DNA of 64,000 bases, from positions 62,001 through 126,000 of the forward strand of contig NZ_VOIQ01000005.1 of NCBI RefSeq assembly GCF_010470675.1, read 5' to 3'. The translations under genes and the position numbers were made by a program. Shown here one piece after another: positions 35,437 through 44,350 of this stretch (the first letter of the stretch is position 1; the number at the start of each line of letters is the position of its first letter). The stretch is from Desulfovibrio sp. JC010. GTDB taxonomy: Bacteria > Desulfobacterota > Desulfovibrionia > Desulfovibrionales > Desulfovibrionaceae. The notes below the pieces were generated by a model, which saw nothing but the letters and a program-made list of their open reading frames with translations, was not told where the DNA came from and ran no database searches.

Positions 35437-35721
35437 ATGATAGATAAACTTGGAAACTGGTTCGAAACCCAGCGCACGCAGAATATGAAGTTCTGGAAGA
35501 TTCTGTTCGCAGGCTTCCTTGTGCTGCTGGTGGTCTTGAATTTCTTCATCCATCCGCACCATGTGGAATATCACTATGATGGTTACCCCGGATTCTGGGA
35601 AATCTTTGCCCTTGTTGCTTCAGTGGGCATGGTTTTCCTGATGAAGGTGCTCATCCAGCCTTTTCTGGTAGGACCTGAAGAAGGAGAGGATTACACAGAA
35701 GGAGGAAACAATGACCATTAA
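35437..35721 (+). CDS. small two-helix membrane protein in the nuo operon, unknown family
   Basis: This 94-aa protein has two predicted membrane helices (about 18-38 and 54-76), a His-rich loop between them (HPHHVEYHYDGYPG) and an acidic tail (GPEEGEDYTEGGNND). AAGGAGA precedes the ATG and the last 11 bases overlap the next gene, so it is translated as part of the operon. It is not a recognisable NuoA, J or K. Its position between two antiporter-like subunits suggests an accessory or linking subunit of the membrane arm; this is inference. Confidence 0.8.
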   Translation: MIDKLGNWFETQRTQNMKFWKILFAGFLVLLVVLNFFIHPHHVEYHYDGYPGFWEIFALVASVGMVFLMKVLIQPFLVGPEEGEDYTEGGNNDH

Positions 35722-37483
35722 TGGTTTTCTCCATCCGGCACTGGCTTTTATCGCTCTGGCAATGGCTTTGCCGTTCTTCCGGGGCAGGAATTGGAAATGG
35801 CTGCTGCTTATACCGCCCGTGATCGCCATCGCGGTGGTCTTTACCGCCACATTGGGTAATTTCGGGGTTATTCCTTATCTCGGCAATGTGCTGGTACTGG
35901 GCAGGGTGGACAAGCTTTCGCTGGTTTTTGCCAACGTCTTTGCCATTCAATCGCTGATCGGCATGATCTATGCTCTGCATATGGATGATAAAGCCCACCA
36001 TGCCTCGGCAGCCCTGTACGTTGCCGGATCATTCGGTTGTGTCTTTGCAGGTGATTATCTTTCCCTGTTCATTTTCTGGGAACTCATGGCTGTGGCTTCC
36101 ACCTTTCTGGTCTGGCTGCACCGCACCAAGACTTCCAGCGCGGCTGGCTTCAGGTACTTCCTGTTCCATGTGCTGGGCGGGCTGTTCCTGCTCGGCGGAT
36201 TGCTGCTCCGTTATTCTGAAATAGGTACCTTCGCCTTTCTGCCTGTGGACCCGCAGGGCATGGAATATTACGATTGGCTGATCCTGATCGGCTTCTGCGT
36301 CAACGCCGCTGTTGTGCCCCTGCACGCATGGCTGCCTGATGCCTATCCCGAAGCAACCATCCCCGGCGCGGTTTTTATGTGTGCCTTCACCACCAAGACT
36401 GCGGTTTACGTGTTGGCCCGCGGATTCTCCGGAGTCTATGCGCTGGCGGTAGCCGGAACATTCATGGCGGTCTACGGCGTGCTGTACGCGTCCATGGAGA
36501 ACAACGCGCGCAGGATTCTTTCCTACCACATTGTTTCACAGGTAGGTTATATGGTCGCGGGCATCGGAATCGGCACGGCCATGTGCATCAACGGTGCGGT
36601 GGCCCATGCCTATGCCCACATCCTTTATAAAGGTTTGCTCTTCATGAGTGTGGGCACAATCCTTTTCGCGGTGGGCACTGCCGATCTGGACCGCCTCGGC
36701 GGATTGGTCGGGAAGATGCCTGTGGTCATGCTGCTTTATATGGTCGGGGCGGTTTCCATTTCCGGTATGCCGCTTTTCAACGGATTTGTATCCAAGACCA
36801 TGACCATTACCGGGGCAGCGGAATCACACCATACCCTCTTGGCGGTGGGGCTTGAAATTGCCGCAGTGGGTACGTTCCTCTCGGTTGGCATCAAGCTTCC
36901 GTACTTTGCCTTTTGGAATAAACCCGCAAAGACGGATATCAAGCTTAATCCAATTCCCACTAACATGTACGTGGCCATGGGCATCGCGGCCTTCCTCTGC
37001 TTTGCGCAGGGTGTTTATCCGCAGATGCTTTACAAGCTGCTGCCCTTCCCGGTGGAATATCATCCCTACACCCCGTGGCACCTCTTGCAGGCTTCCATGC
37101 TGCTGGCCTTCACTGGGGCGGGATTCTGGATCATGCGCAAGGTTATCGTTCCGCATCACGGACGCAACCTCGATTTTGACAAGCTCTACCGCTTCATCGG
37201 CAACATGGGGCTGCTGCTGGTCTGCCGTCCCATTGCTTACGTGGATTCAGTCTGGACCACGGTTTACCGGATAATCGGCCTGAAGTGGCTCATGGATTCC
37301 GCTGCCGGGTCATCATGGTTTGACCGCAAAGGCATTGATACCGTGGTCGACGGCACTGCCTACACCGTGCGTAATGTCGGTAAGACGGGCGCGAAAATGC
37401 AGACCGGACGTTTGCAGGATTATTTAGGCTTGGCAGTGTTTATCGCTTTATGTGTCTACGGCCTTGTCTGGTATTTTGGATAG
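35711..37483 (+). CDS. nuoL: NuoL-like antiporter subunit with C-terminal extension
   Basis: This 590-aa protein has the Mrp/NuoL fold plus a 140-residue C-terminal extension (VDSVWTTVYR..., then a final helix LAVFIALCVYGLVWYF) that resembles the lateral helix of NuoL. Helix 5 keeps Glu (FWELMAVAS) and helix 8 Lys (TTKTAVYVLAR). In helix 7 the channel Lys, seven residues before the conserved His of PLHAWLPDA, is replaced by Asn198. GGAGG lies 5 bases before the ATG inside the preceding gene. The name nuoL rests on the extension and position; the core sequence is also MrpD-like. Confidence 0.82.
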   Translation: MTINGFLHPALAFIALAMALPFFRGRNWKWLLLIPPVIAIAVVFTATLGNFGVIPYLGNVLVLGRVDKLSLVFANVFAIQSLIGMIYALHMDDKAHHASAALYVAGSFGCVFAGDYLSLFIFWELMAVASTFLVWLHRTKTSSAAGFRYFLFHVLGGLFLLGGLLLRYSEIGTFAFLPVDPQGMEYYDWLILIGFCVNAAVVPLHAWLPDAYPEATIPGAVFMCAFTTKTAVYVLARGFSGVYALAVAGTFMAVYGVLYASMENNARRILSYHIVSQVGYMVAGIGIGTAMCINGAVAHAYAHILYKGLLFMSVGTILFAVGTADLDRLGGLVGKMPVVMLLYMVGAVSISGMPLFNGFVSKTMTITGAAESHHTLLAVGLEIAAVGTFLSVGIKLPYFAFWNKPAKTDIKLNPIPTNMYVAMGIAAFLCFAQGVYPQMLYKLLPFPVEYHPYTPWHLLQASMLLAFTGAGFWIMRKVIVPHHGRNLDFDKLYRFIGNMGLLLVCRPIAYVDSVWTTVYRIIGLKWLMDSAAGSSWFDRKGIDTVVDGTAYTVRNVGKTGAKMQTGRLQDYLGLAVFIALCVYGLVWYFG

Positions 37484-37489
37484 AAGAGT

Positions 37490-37641
37490 GCCTCCGGCGG
37501 CCAAAGAACCCTTTTGGAAAAGGGTTCTCTGGACTCTCCACAAATCCGCAGGAAAGCGGATTTGGACGTTGCCCAAAAGGCAACGCCTCGCAGGGGGGAG
37601 CCTCAGGACGAGGCGAATCCAAAACTTTCAATAAGCTTCGC
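37490..37641 (-). repeat. dispersed hairpin element, copy E (reverse, with extra hairpins)
   Basis: Read on the minus strand it starts GCGAAGCTTATTGAAAG and ends GGCCGCCGGAGGC, seven bases after the nuoL-like stop. Between these lie four perfect hairpins: AGAACCCTTTT/AAAAGGGTTCT, AAATCCGC/GCGGATTT, GTTGCC/GGCAAC and GCCTCG/CGAGGC. It is the longest copy and forms an inverted pair with copy F. Confidence 0.8.
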
Positions 37642-37688
37642 AGTTAGCTTGTGAAGACGACATAGTGAATTGACAAATTGCCTTAACA

Positions 37689-37773
37689 CGAGGCGCAGCC
37701 CTACTAAAACGTTTTGGGATTCTTAAACCCTTTTGGAAAAGGGTTTAAGGCCCCCGGCAGGGTCGCCGAAGGC
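37689..37773 (+). repeat. dispersed hairpin element, copy F, directly upstream of nuoM
   Basis: AGGCGCAGCCCTACTAAAACG, then a perfect 13-bp hairpin CTTAAACCCTTTT/AAAAGGGTTTAAG, then GGCCCCCGGCAGGG and GCCGAAGGCA. The usual GGAGG is changed to GAAGG here; nuoM instead uses TGGAGA just behind the repeat. Confidence 0.85.
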
Positions 37774-37790
37774 ATACTGGAGATCGTAAG

Positions 37791-39326
37791 ATGCAAGAAG
37801 TAGCTTATCCGGTTTTAACGGTCCTTGTTTTCTTTCCGCTTGTGGCGGCTGTCGGGCTTTTCTTCCTGAAAGGCGATGACAAAATCCGGGCTTATACGTT
37901 GGGCGTGTCCATTGTTGAACTGGCACTGTCGTATCCGCTCTTTACCGGATTCAAGCTTGAATCCGCAGCTTTCCAGTTTGTGGAGCGCATGGACTGGGTC
38001 AAACAGTGGGGCGTGGAATATTATCTCGGCACTGACGGCATCAGCTTTCTCATGGTGGTGCTGACTATTGCCGTGCTGCCGCTCTGTGTACTCTGTTCGT
38101 GGACTTACATTCAAACAAGGGTCAAGGAATTCCACTTCTGTCTGCTGTTCATGACCGCAGCCTGTGTGGGAGTCTTCACCGCCCTTGATCTGGTTCTCTT
38201 TTATGTGTTCTGGGAAGCCATGCTGGTGCCCATGTACCTGCTTATCGCAGTCTGGGGCGGGCCGGAAAAGCGTTATGCCTCGCTGAAGTTCTTCCTTTAT
38301 ACCTTGGCCGGATCGGCACTGCTGCTGGTGGCAATTGTCGCCTTCAGGATTGCGGGCGGAACCTTTGCCATCCCGGAACTTATGGAACAGAATTTTGCCT
38401 TCAGCTTCCAGTTCTGGGCATTTCTCGCGCTGGCTTTGGCCTTTGCCATCAAGGTGCCTATGTTTCCATTCCACACCTGGCTTCCAGCCGCTCATGTGCA
38501 GGCTCCCACAGCCGGGTCGGTCATTCTGGCCTCTGTGCTTTTGAAGATGGGAACTTATGGCTTCCTGCGCTTTAACCTGCCGCTGACCCCTGCGGCCAGT
38601 GAATACTTTGCCCCGTTCATGATTGCCATTTCCATAGCCGGAATTCTTTACGGCGGCATTGTGGCCCTCGGGCAGAATGATATTAAAAAAGTTATCGCCT
38701 ACTCATCCGTAGGGCATATGGGATTTGTCACGCTGGGCATATTCCTTTTCAATCAGCGCGGGCTGGAAGGCGCGCTCTTTCAGATGCTTAACCACGGCAT
38801 CACCACCGGCGGCCTGTTTATGATGATCGGTGCCGTCTACGAGCGCAGCCACAGCCGCGAGCTTGATGACAACCTCGGACTCGGCAAATACATGCCCGCT
38901 TACATGTTCTTCTGGGGACTTTTCGCGCTGTCTTCTTTCGGCTTCCCCGGGACGAACAGTTTTGTGGGCGAGATTCTCGTTTTTGTGGGTGCCTTTGAAC
39001 AGAATCCGTGGATCGGCGCACTCATGGTGCCCGGAGCCATGGTCGCAGCGGCTTACATGCTCCGTATTTCCCTCAAGCTGGCCTGGGGCCGCCCGACTTC
39101 TTGGAAGGAATGGCCTGACCTCAATCTGCGTGAATGGTCCTATCTGGTTGTTCCGGCGGTTTTCGTACTTTACATCGGCCTTGCGCCGGGACTTTGTTTC
39201 AAGGTCATGGACGCTTCGCTGCTCAAGCTGGAAAAGGACGTGAAGGAAGGGGCGAAGATTGTGGCTATGGAAAAGGATAATCCCGCGGAAGTGGCATTTA
39301 ATTCCCTCAAGGGAATCATCAAGTAA
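37791..39326 (+). CDS. nuoM: complex I subunit M (NuoM)
   Basis: This 511-aa protein has about 14 helices and standard NuoM signatures: Glu of helix 5 in FYVFWEAMLVPMYLL, Lys of helix 7 in AIKVPMFPFHTWLPAAH, QAPTAGSVILASVLLKMG with the helix-8 Lys. It forms one proton channel of the membrane arm. GGAG lies 8 bases before the ATG. The 307-base gap before it holds two inverted hairpin elements, so its expression may be set separately from the front of the operon. Confidence 0.96.
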   Translation: MQEVAYPVLTVLVFFPLVAAVGLFFLKGDDKIRAYTLGVSIVELALSYPLFTGFKLESAAFQFVERMDWVKQWGVEYYLGTDGISFLMVVLTIAVLPLCVLCSWTYIQTRVKEFHFCLLFMTAACVGVFTALDLVLFYVFWEAMLVPMYLLIAVWGGPEKRYASLKFFLYTLAGSALLLVAIVAFRIAGGTFAIPELMEQNFAFSFQFWAFLALALAFAIKVPMFPFHTWLPAAHVQAPTAGSVILASVLLKMGTYGFLRFNLPLTPAASEYFAPFMIAISIAGILYGGIVALGQNDIKKVIAYSSVGHMGFVTLGIFLFNQRGLEGALFQMLNHGITTGGLFMMIGAVYERSHSRELDDNLGLGKYMPAYMFFWGLFALSSFGFPGTNSFVGEILVFVGAFEQNPWIGALMVPGAMVAAAYMLRISLKLAWGRPTSWKEWPDLNLREWSYLVVPAVFVLYIGLAPGLCFKVMDASLLKLEKDVKEGAKIVAMEKDNPAEVAFNSLKGIIK

Positions 39327-39344
39327 GCAACAGGAGATATTGAA

Positions 39345-40766
39345 ATGAATGTGAATCCATATCCTTTCATGCCGGAACTTTCCATGTTCCTGATCATTGC
39401 CCTGTTGTTCGTGCAGGCTGTGGGCAGCGAGAAGATGCGTCATAAGGTCGGAGTCTGGCTGCCCGTTGCGTCCCTGCTGCCTATTGCGGTTTCGCTGTTT
39501 TCGCTGGGGCAGGAAGGGCTGTTCTTTCACGGGGCCTATCAGGTCGATCCGCTTTCGCAGTTTTTCAAGGTCGCCATTGCTATCGGTTTCAGCGTGACCG
39601 TGTTCAACGCCACCCGCCAGCCTACGCTGGTGAACGAGAAGAGGTCGGATTATTTCCTCTTCCTTGCCATCAGCGGCTGGGGACTCATGATGCTCGCTTC
39701 ATCTGTTGAACTGATCACCATGTACCTCGCGCTGGAGCTTTCCTCCTACGCACTTTACGCCATTATTGCCCTGCGGGCCAAGGATCGCGGAGCGGCGGAA
39801 GCGGCTATCAAGTATATCATGTTCGGCGCGGTTTCCACGGCTGTGGCCCTGTACGGCTTTTCCTACATCCTCGCCGGAATGCACACCACCTACCTCGCGG
39901 ACCTGGTCCAGAAAACATGGACTTTCAGTGCCGCGCCCATGGCGGTAACCGGAATGGCCTTGTTCCTGCTGGGGATGTTCTACAAGCTGGCCCTGTTTCC
40001 GTTCCACTTCTGGTGCCCGGATGTTTACGAGGGCGCGAGCAATGAAACCGCCGCATTCGTGGCGACCCTGCCCAAGCTCGGCGCGGTGGTCATTCTGATC
40101 CGTCTGGCTGCCATGTTCAAGCCCGGCTACGACATCACCACCGTGATTGCCGTGCTTGGTGCTTTGTCCATGACTTTCGGTAACCTTGCCGCTCTGGTTC
40201 AGCGGGACGTGAAGCGTATTCTCGGCTATTCCTCCGTTGCCCATGCCGGGTACATCATGATCGGTCTGATCTCGGGAACAGTGCAGGGCTTGGCGGCCGC
40301 TGCATTTTACGCACTGGCCTACGTGGCCATGAACCTGACCTGTTTCTGGGTGGTCAGCCGCGTCTCTGTGGATGGTCGTAATCTGCAGCTGGATGACCTT
40401 AACGGTCTGCACAAGCGCGCCCCGGCCCTTGCTTTCGCGTTGGCTGTGGGATCATTCGCGCTGGTGGGCTTGCCGCCCATGGCCGGGTTTATGGGTAAGC
40501 TCTTCCTTTTTTCATCCGGCTGGAACCACGGCTACAACTGGCTGATCATCATCGCCGGGATCAATACCGCTATTTCCATCTACTACTATCTGGGAATGGT
40601 CCGCCATGCCTACACCAAGGACGCAGTTGAAGGGGTTCCGCTGCCGGATACTTCCGCATTCAGCTTTACCGGAGCCGTGCTGCTCTCCATGCTGGTTCTG
40701 GGCCTGGGCATGATGCCTGCGGGCGTGTTTGATTTCGCTTTGAAGGTGGGGAGTGTTGTGCCGTAG
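39345..40766 (+). CDS. nuoN: complex I subunit N (NuoN)
   Basis: This 473-aa membrane protein has the NuoN features FYKLALFPFHFWCPDVYEGAS (helix 7 Lys), helix-5 Glu in MYLALELSSYALY, and the SSVAHAGYIMIGL stretch. AGGAGA precedes the ATG 18 bases after nuoM. It is the last gene of the operon; a terminator follows within 65 bases. No NuoE, NuoF or NuoG frame occurs anywhere between nuoA and nuoN. Confidence 0.95.
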   Translation: MNVNPYPFMPELSMFLIIALLFVQAVGSEKMRHKVGVWLPVASLLPIAVSLFSLGQEGLFFHGAYQVDPLSQFFKVAIAIGFSVTVFNATRQPTLVNEKRSDYFLFLAISGWGLMMLASSVELITMYLALELSSYALYAIIALRAKDRGAAEAAIKYIMFGAVSTAVALYGFSYILAGMHTTYLADLVQKTWTFSAAPMAVTGMALFLLGMFYKLALFPFHFWCPDVYEGASNETAAFVATLPKLGAVVILIRLAAMFKPGYDITTVIAVLGALSMTFGNLAALVQRDVKRILGYSSVAHAGYIMIGLISGTVQGLAAAAFYALAYVAMNLTCFWVVSRVSVDGRNLQLDDLNGLHKRAPALAFALAVGSFALVGLPPMAGFMGKLFLFSSGWNHGYNWLIIIAGINTAISIYYYLGMVRHAYTKDAVEGVPLPDTSAFSFTGAVLLSMLVLGLGMMPAGVFDFALKVGSVVP

Positions 40767-40794
40767 GGGAGAATTGGAATAAACTGAGTTTTAG

Positions 40795-40829
40795 GCTCTC
40801 TCTATCGGAAGATAGGGGGAGCTTTTTTT
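40795..40829 (+). terminator. intrinsic terminator of the nuo operon
   Basis: GCTCTCTCTATC (40795-40806) pairs with GATAGGGGGAGC (40811-40822) with two G-T pairs, loop GGAA, followed by seven T. Confidence 0.9.
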
Positions 40830-40924
40830 GGGTGTGATATTGTATTTGATTTTATTTTATTTTTAGTTGAATGTGTTTTCTTATTAATTTTGCATATACA
40901 ATATTTTAGTAATGGGTTTGGAAT

Positions 40925-41935
40925 ATGTTTTCATGGATTAATGATAATAAAAAATGGTTGTTTTCAGGGATTGGTGCATCTTTAATTTGGTTTGTCGTTT
41001 CGTTTTTTTCGAAGGGATGTAGCCATGAGGTCGTTGTAGAGAATGCTGGGGCTAAGCCTGTAATGCCCATTGTGAAAGTAGTGCATAAGAATGCTACTGA
41101 AGATAAAAAAAAAGCGATTTATGTAAAAAAACTTGAGGAAGAATATGTTAAATTATTTGATGCGTATACCAAGTTTTTTCTAGGAAGTTTAAAACCAAGT
41201 GCTCCTGAGGAAGTTATTAGCGATAAGCTAGTTGAGGAAGTTGCGTGGGATATCTTTTGGCCCAGTATAGATCATGTCTATCTAGCTATTATGCCATATA
41301 ATTATGCTTCGTTATTTCGAGAACAGTTAGGGTTTTATTACTACCGTGAGGTACTTAAATCTCCTAAGGACAATTTTTATGTCGGCTGGGAGTCTTATAG
41401 AGACGAGAGAAATCCGATTGATAATATATATTATCAAATTGGAGATGAAATAGAACAAAGTCTTAGAGAATATTTTTCTGATCCAAAATTGCTTGAATCT
41501 TTTTATCATAGGAAAAAAGTATTTATTATTAAGGCAATTGAGGAAAGAGTATCTGTTCGTAATAAATCTGCAATGCATGTATTGCTGGGAGATATTGTGA
41601 ACGCGTTAGATGCTTTTCTAAAAAAAGAAAATCTAGATCAATTTAAAGAGTTTTTGAAGAAGGAAGCTGAATGGAGGGTCTTGTATGATAGCATCCAAGA
41701 GAAGAAGGACCGGAGTGGTGGCTCGCAAATTGAAAAGGACGAAATTCTTGAGGCTGAAAATAGACTAGAAAAGGTGCGAGAAGAAATGAACCAAATGCAA
41801 GTGTTTTTAGACAAGCAATCTAAAAATTATAAAGCCTATGCCTTCGCATACCGCAGGCACATGGAAGGTGGTGACGGATTAGTAAAAAAATACATCGAAC
41901 TAGTTACCGATGTGCGTAATTCTTTATTTAATTAA
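40925..41935 (+). CDS. AT-rich orphan protein with one N-terminal membrane helix and coiled coils
   Basis: This 336-aa protein is of unknown family. One membrane helix (about residues 12-29, WLFSGIGASLIWFVVSFF) follows a short N-terminus; the rest is Lys/Glu-rich and mostly helical, with a likely coiled coil at about 245-300 (ENRLEKVREEMNQMQVFL). Codon use is strikingly AT-rich (AAA, AAT, TTA, TAT) compared with the GC-rich nuo genes before it, which suggests acquisition by transfer. The N-terminal NKKWLFSGIG motif resembles membrane helices I recall from accessory and defence-type hypothetical proteins. No ribosome binding site is obvious. Its stop overlaps that of the convergent gene. Confidence 0.75.
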   Translation: MFSWINDNKKWLFSGIGASLIWFVVSFFSKGCSHEVVVENAGAKPVMPIVKVVHKNATEDKKKAIYVKKLEEEYVKLFDAYTKFFLGSLKPSAPEEVISDKLVEEVAWDIFWPSIDHVYLAIMPYNYASLFREQLGFYYYREVLKSPKDNFYVGWESYRDERNPIDNIYYQIGDEIEQSLREYFSDPKLLESFYHRKKVFIIKAIEERVSVRNKSAMHVLLGDIVNALDAFLKKENLDQFKEFLKKEAEWRVLYDSIQEKKDRSGGSQIEKDEILEAENRLEKVREEMNQMQVFLDKQSKNYKAYAFAYRRHMEGGDGLVKKYIELVTDVRNSLFN

Positions 41936-42621
41936 TCCTCCCGCAGTTCCAGCAGCATGTCGATTGGAAATCCCATAAAACGATATTCGCCCCGGATCAT
42001 GCCCAGTTCAGATGCGAAGGTGAAAACCTTTGTTGTTGGGGAATAGCTGCCTTCCATCACTTCGACACGCAGAGTTCGTCTTTTTTTGCCTAGGATGACC
42101 TCTTCGCTTTCGTCTATTATTCTGCTTGTGTATTTCTTTTTTTTCGGTTTGTGTTCTTTTTTATAATCCGGGTCATTCATTGCAAGGTCTATGGTCACTC
42201 CTTCTTCTGTATTTGGGGAAATTTCTTTGTAGATTATCTTTGTCTCTACCGCCTGCTGGGTATAGCGGGTGATCAGTTCATTGTTTTTGATAGGAAGAGA
42301 AGTGAATCCTTCCGGTAATTCAGTGGGAGCTTTCTTTGCCTTGGGATCTACCGGAAATGGCGGGGGAGGAAAAATAAGTCTTTCTTCCATGGTATATACG
42401 CCGTCTGCAGAAATTCCGAGACAGGTGCGTTTTGTGACCGCGCCTCCGGGATTGTCCAGAGTAATCGTTTCGCCCGGTGCCGGCCCGATGAACATTTCCG
42501 GCGTAAGGTCATCACTGATGCGTACATAATTGTATTTGCTCAATATGAATATTAATATCAGTAACGCACAGGATATGGCTGTTTGTTTCTTGGTAAGTTT
42601 TTGAGGAAGTAGTTGTTTCAT
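41932..42621 (-). CDS. hypothetical membrane-anchored protein, partner of a histidine kinase gene
   Basis: This 229-aa protein has one N-terminal membrane helix (about 13-29, AISCALLILIFILSKYN), then a non-cytoplasmic region with a Pro-rich stretch (FPPPPFPVDPKAKKAP) and a Lys-rich segment (KKEHKPKKKKY). I do not recognise a family. It lies 38 bases behind the histidine kinase gene on the same strand, so the two are probably cotranscribed and it may act in the same signal path (inference). Its 3' end overlaps the end of the AT-rich orphan gene by four bases. Confidence 0.7.
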   Translation of the reverse strand: MKQLLPQKLTKKQTAISCALLILIFILSKYNYVRISDDLTPEMFIGPAPGETITLDNPGGAVTKRTCLGISADGVYTMEERLIFPPPPFPVDPKAKKAPTELPEGFTSLPIKNNELITRYTQQAVETKIIYKEISPNTEEGVTIDLAMNDPDYKKEHKPKKKKYTSRIIDESEEVILGKKRRTLRVEVMEGSYSPTTKVFTFASELGMIRGEYRFMGFPIDMLLELRED

Positions 42622-42659
42622 AATTGTGTATTTTGTTCAGCAATGGAAGAGGACAGATA

Positions 42660-44192
42660 TTATGCCCCTTCTTGCCCAGCCGCCGGAATCCTGACTTCAA
42701 TAACCGACCCGTCCCGCGAGCTTTCTTTAACAACGATAGTGCCGCCATGCTGCTGGATAATGCCGTAAGCAACGGAAAGCCCCAGCCCGGAATGGGTTTC
42801 TTTACTTTTGGTGCTGAAAAAAGGGTCGAAGACAAACGGCAGGTCTTCATGGCTGATTCCGGAGCCGTTATCCCGGAAACAGATTTCGATGTTGTTTGCT
42901 GCATGGTTGAAGTCGGTGCTGACTTCAATGATCCCTTCCGAAAGGTCGTATCTTGCGCAGATCGCATCACGGGCGTTGCTTATGATGTTTAAAAATACCT
43001 GCTCAAGCTCATTCTCATTGCCTTTTATTGCGGGCAACTGCTCGTGATAGTCGGTTTGCAGTTTTATTTTATGGGAATCCAGCTGTTGTTTTAGCAGCGT
43101 AAAGGATGACCCGACCACTTGATTCACCTTCAGCTGGCGTTTGGCTGAATCCGTTTGCAGGGAAAATTGTTTGAGGTGGTTTACAACATGGGTGATCTGT
43201 TGTGCTTTATTTTCTATTACTTCTGTAGATTCTTTCAGTCCGTAACTTTCGTCCAGAATGGAAATTTCCCTGCGCATGGTTTGAACATATGTGTTGATTT
43301 CTGAGAGAGGGCGGTTGATTTCGTGAGCAAGCCCGGCGGACAGCTGCCCTATGGATGCCAGCTTGGATGATTGAATCAGTTGCGATTGAGTGTCTGTCAG
43401 ATCTCGGGTCATTCTTTTCAGGCTTCGTGTCAGCTGTCCTATTTCCCCGTCGCCTTCTTCAAATTTTACTGAGTAATCTCCACGACCGATATTATCCATC
43501 GCGTTCAGCAGGCCGGTTATGGGCCGGTAGATGGAGCGGTATGCAAGACCGGTAGCAAATAGGATGTTTGCCAGTAACAGGCCCAGTGTTGTTATGCCCT
43601 GTATCTGGAACATGGTGAAAGTTTCGGTTAATGATGCGTATACATCGTCGATCTCTTCCTGTTCATCATCAATCTGTTTGTCGATTGATTCACGTAATTG
43701 GTCATCGTAAATAGGTTCTACTTTTTCTTCGATCAGCCTGATTGATTCTTTTACGTCACCGTTGTGGGCATGGGAAAGAGCCAGTTCTGCTATTTGTATA
43801 AGTTCAGTGAGCTGGTTCTTGATTTTATTGAAAACCCGATTCTCTTGTGCTTCTTCTTCGTATTCGTCACTGCCTATCCTTTCTATGTAACTGATCTCTT
43901 CATTAATTGTCTTTTGAAGTGTGTGTAATGATTTTTCAAGTGATTTACGGGCTTCATGGAATTCGTTAAATTCACTTATGTGTTGCAACAAAATGTAATC
44001 GGATACTTCTTTAAGCATCCGGTTGGTGGTTGCTTTGACCCTTTTTAACAAGCGCAGTTGTTGTTGGGCATAGATTACGCGTTTGTTCTCCATTTGCAGT
44101 GAAGTCGCGGTGTAGATGGTTATTCCGCCCATAAAAATGCTGACTGCGAGAATGGATCCAAAAGCAATAATTAAATATTTTTTTATACTCAT
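42660..44192 (-). CDS. membrane sensor histidine kinase with helical periplasmic domain and HAMP
   Basis: This 510-aa kinase has a first membrane helix (about 7-29), a 165-residue periplasmic region that is mostly helical and likely forms a four-helix bundle, a second helix (about 200-222), a HAMP domain (225-275), a HisKA domain with H290 in GLAHEINRPLSE, and a HATPase_c domain (N box EQVFLNIISNARDA, DNGSGIS, SGLGLSVAYGII). The signal is unknown. No response regulator gene is adjacent. The small membrane-anchored protein gene downstream is a likely partner. Confidence 0.93.
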   Translation of the reverse strand: MSIKKYLIIAFGSILAVSIFMGGITIYTATSLQMENKRVIYAQQQLRLLKRVKATTNRMLKEVSDYILLQHISEFNEFHEARKSLEKSLHTLQKTINEEISYIERIGSDEYEEEAQENRVFNKIKNQLTELIQIAELALSHAHNGDVKESIRLIEEKVEPIYDDQLRESIDKQIDDEQEEIDDVYASLTETFTMFQIQGITTLGLLLANILFATGLAYRSIYRPITGLLNAMDNIGRGDYSVKFEEGDGEIGQLTRSLKRMTRDLTDTQSQLIQSSKLASIGQLSAGLAHEINRPLSEINTYVQTMRREISILDESYGLKESTEVIENKAQQITHVVNHLKQFSLQTDSAKRQLKVNQVVGSSFTLLKQQLDSHKIKLQTDYHEQLPAIKGNENELEQVFLNIISNARDAICARYDLSEGIIEVSTDFNHAANNIEICFRDNGSGISHEDLPFVFDPFFSTKSKETHSGLGLSVAYGIIQQHGGTIVVKESSRDGSVIEVRIPAAGQEGA

Positions 44193-44350
44193 CGCTATCT
44201 GGTAGTTTGCTGAGTTGTGGTAAAAATACGGTTTATAAGTTTAAGTGCGTTAATTGAAGTATCATATAATTAAAAAGTGAGCACTTCTTTCGGGTGTAAA
44301 TGAATTTTGTCGAAATGGATAATTATATCAGTATGTTGATTAGAATGCAA

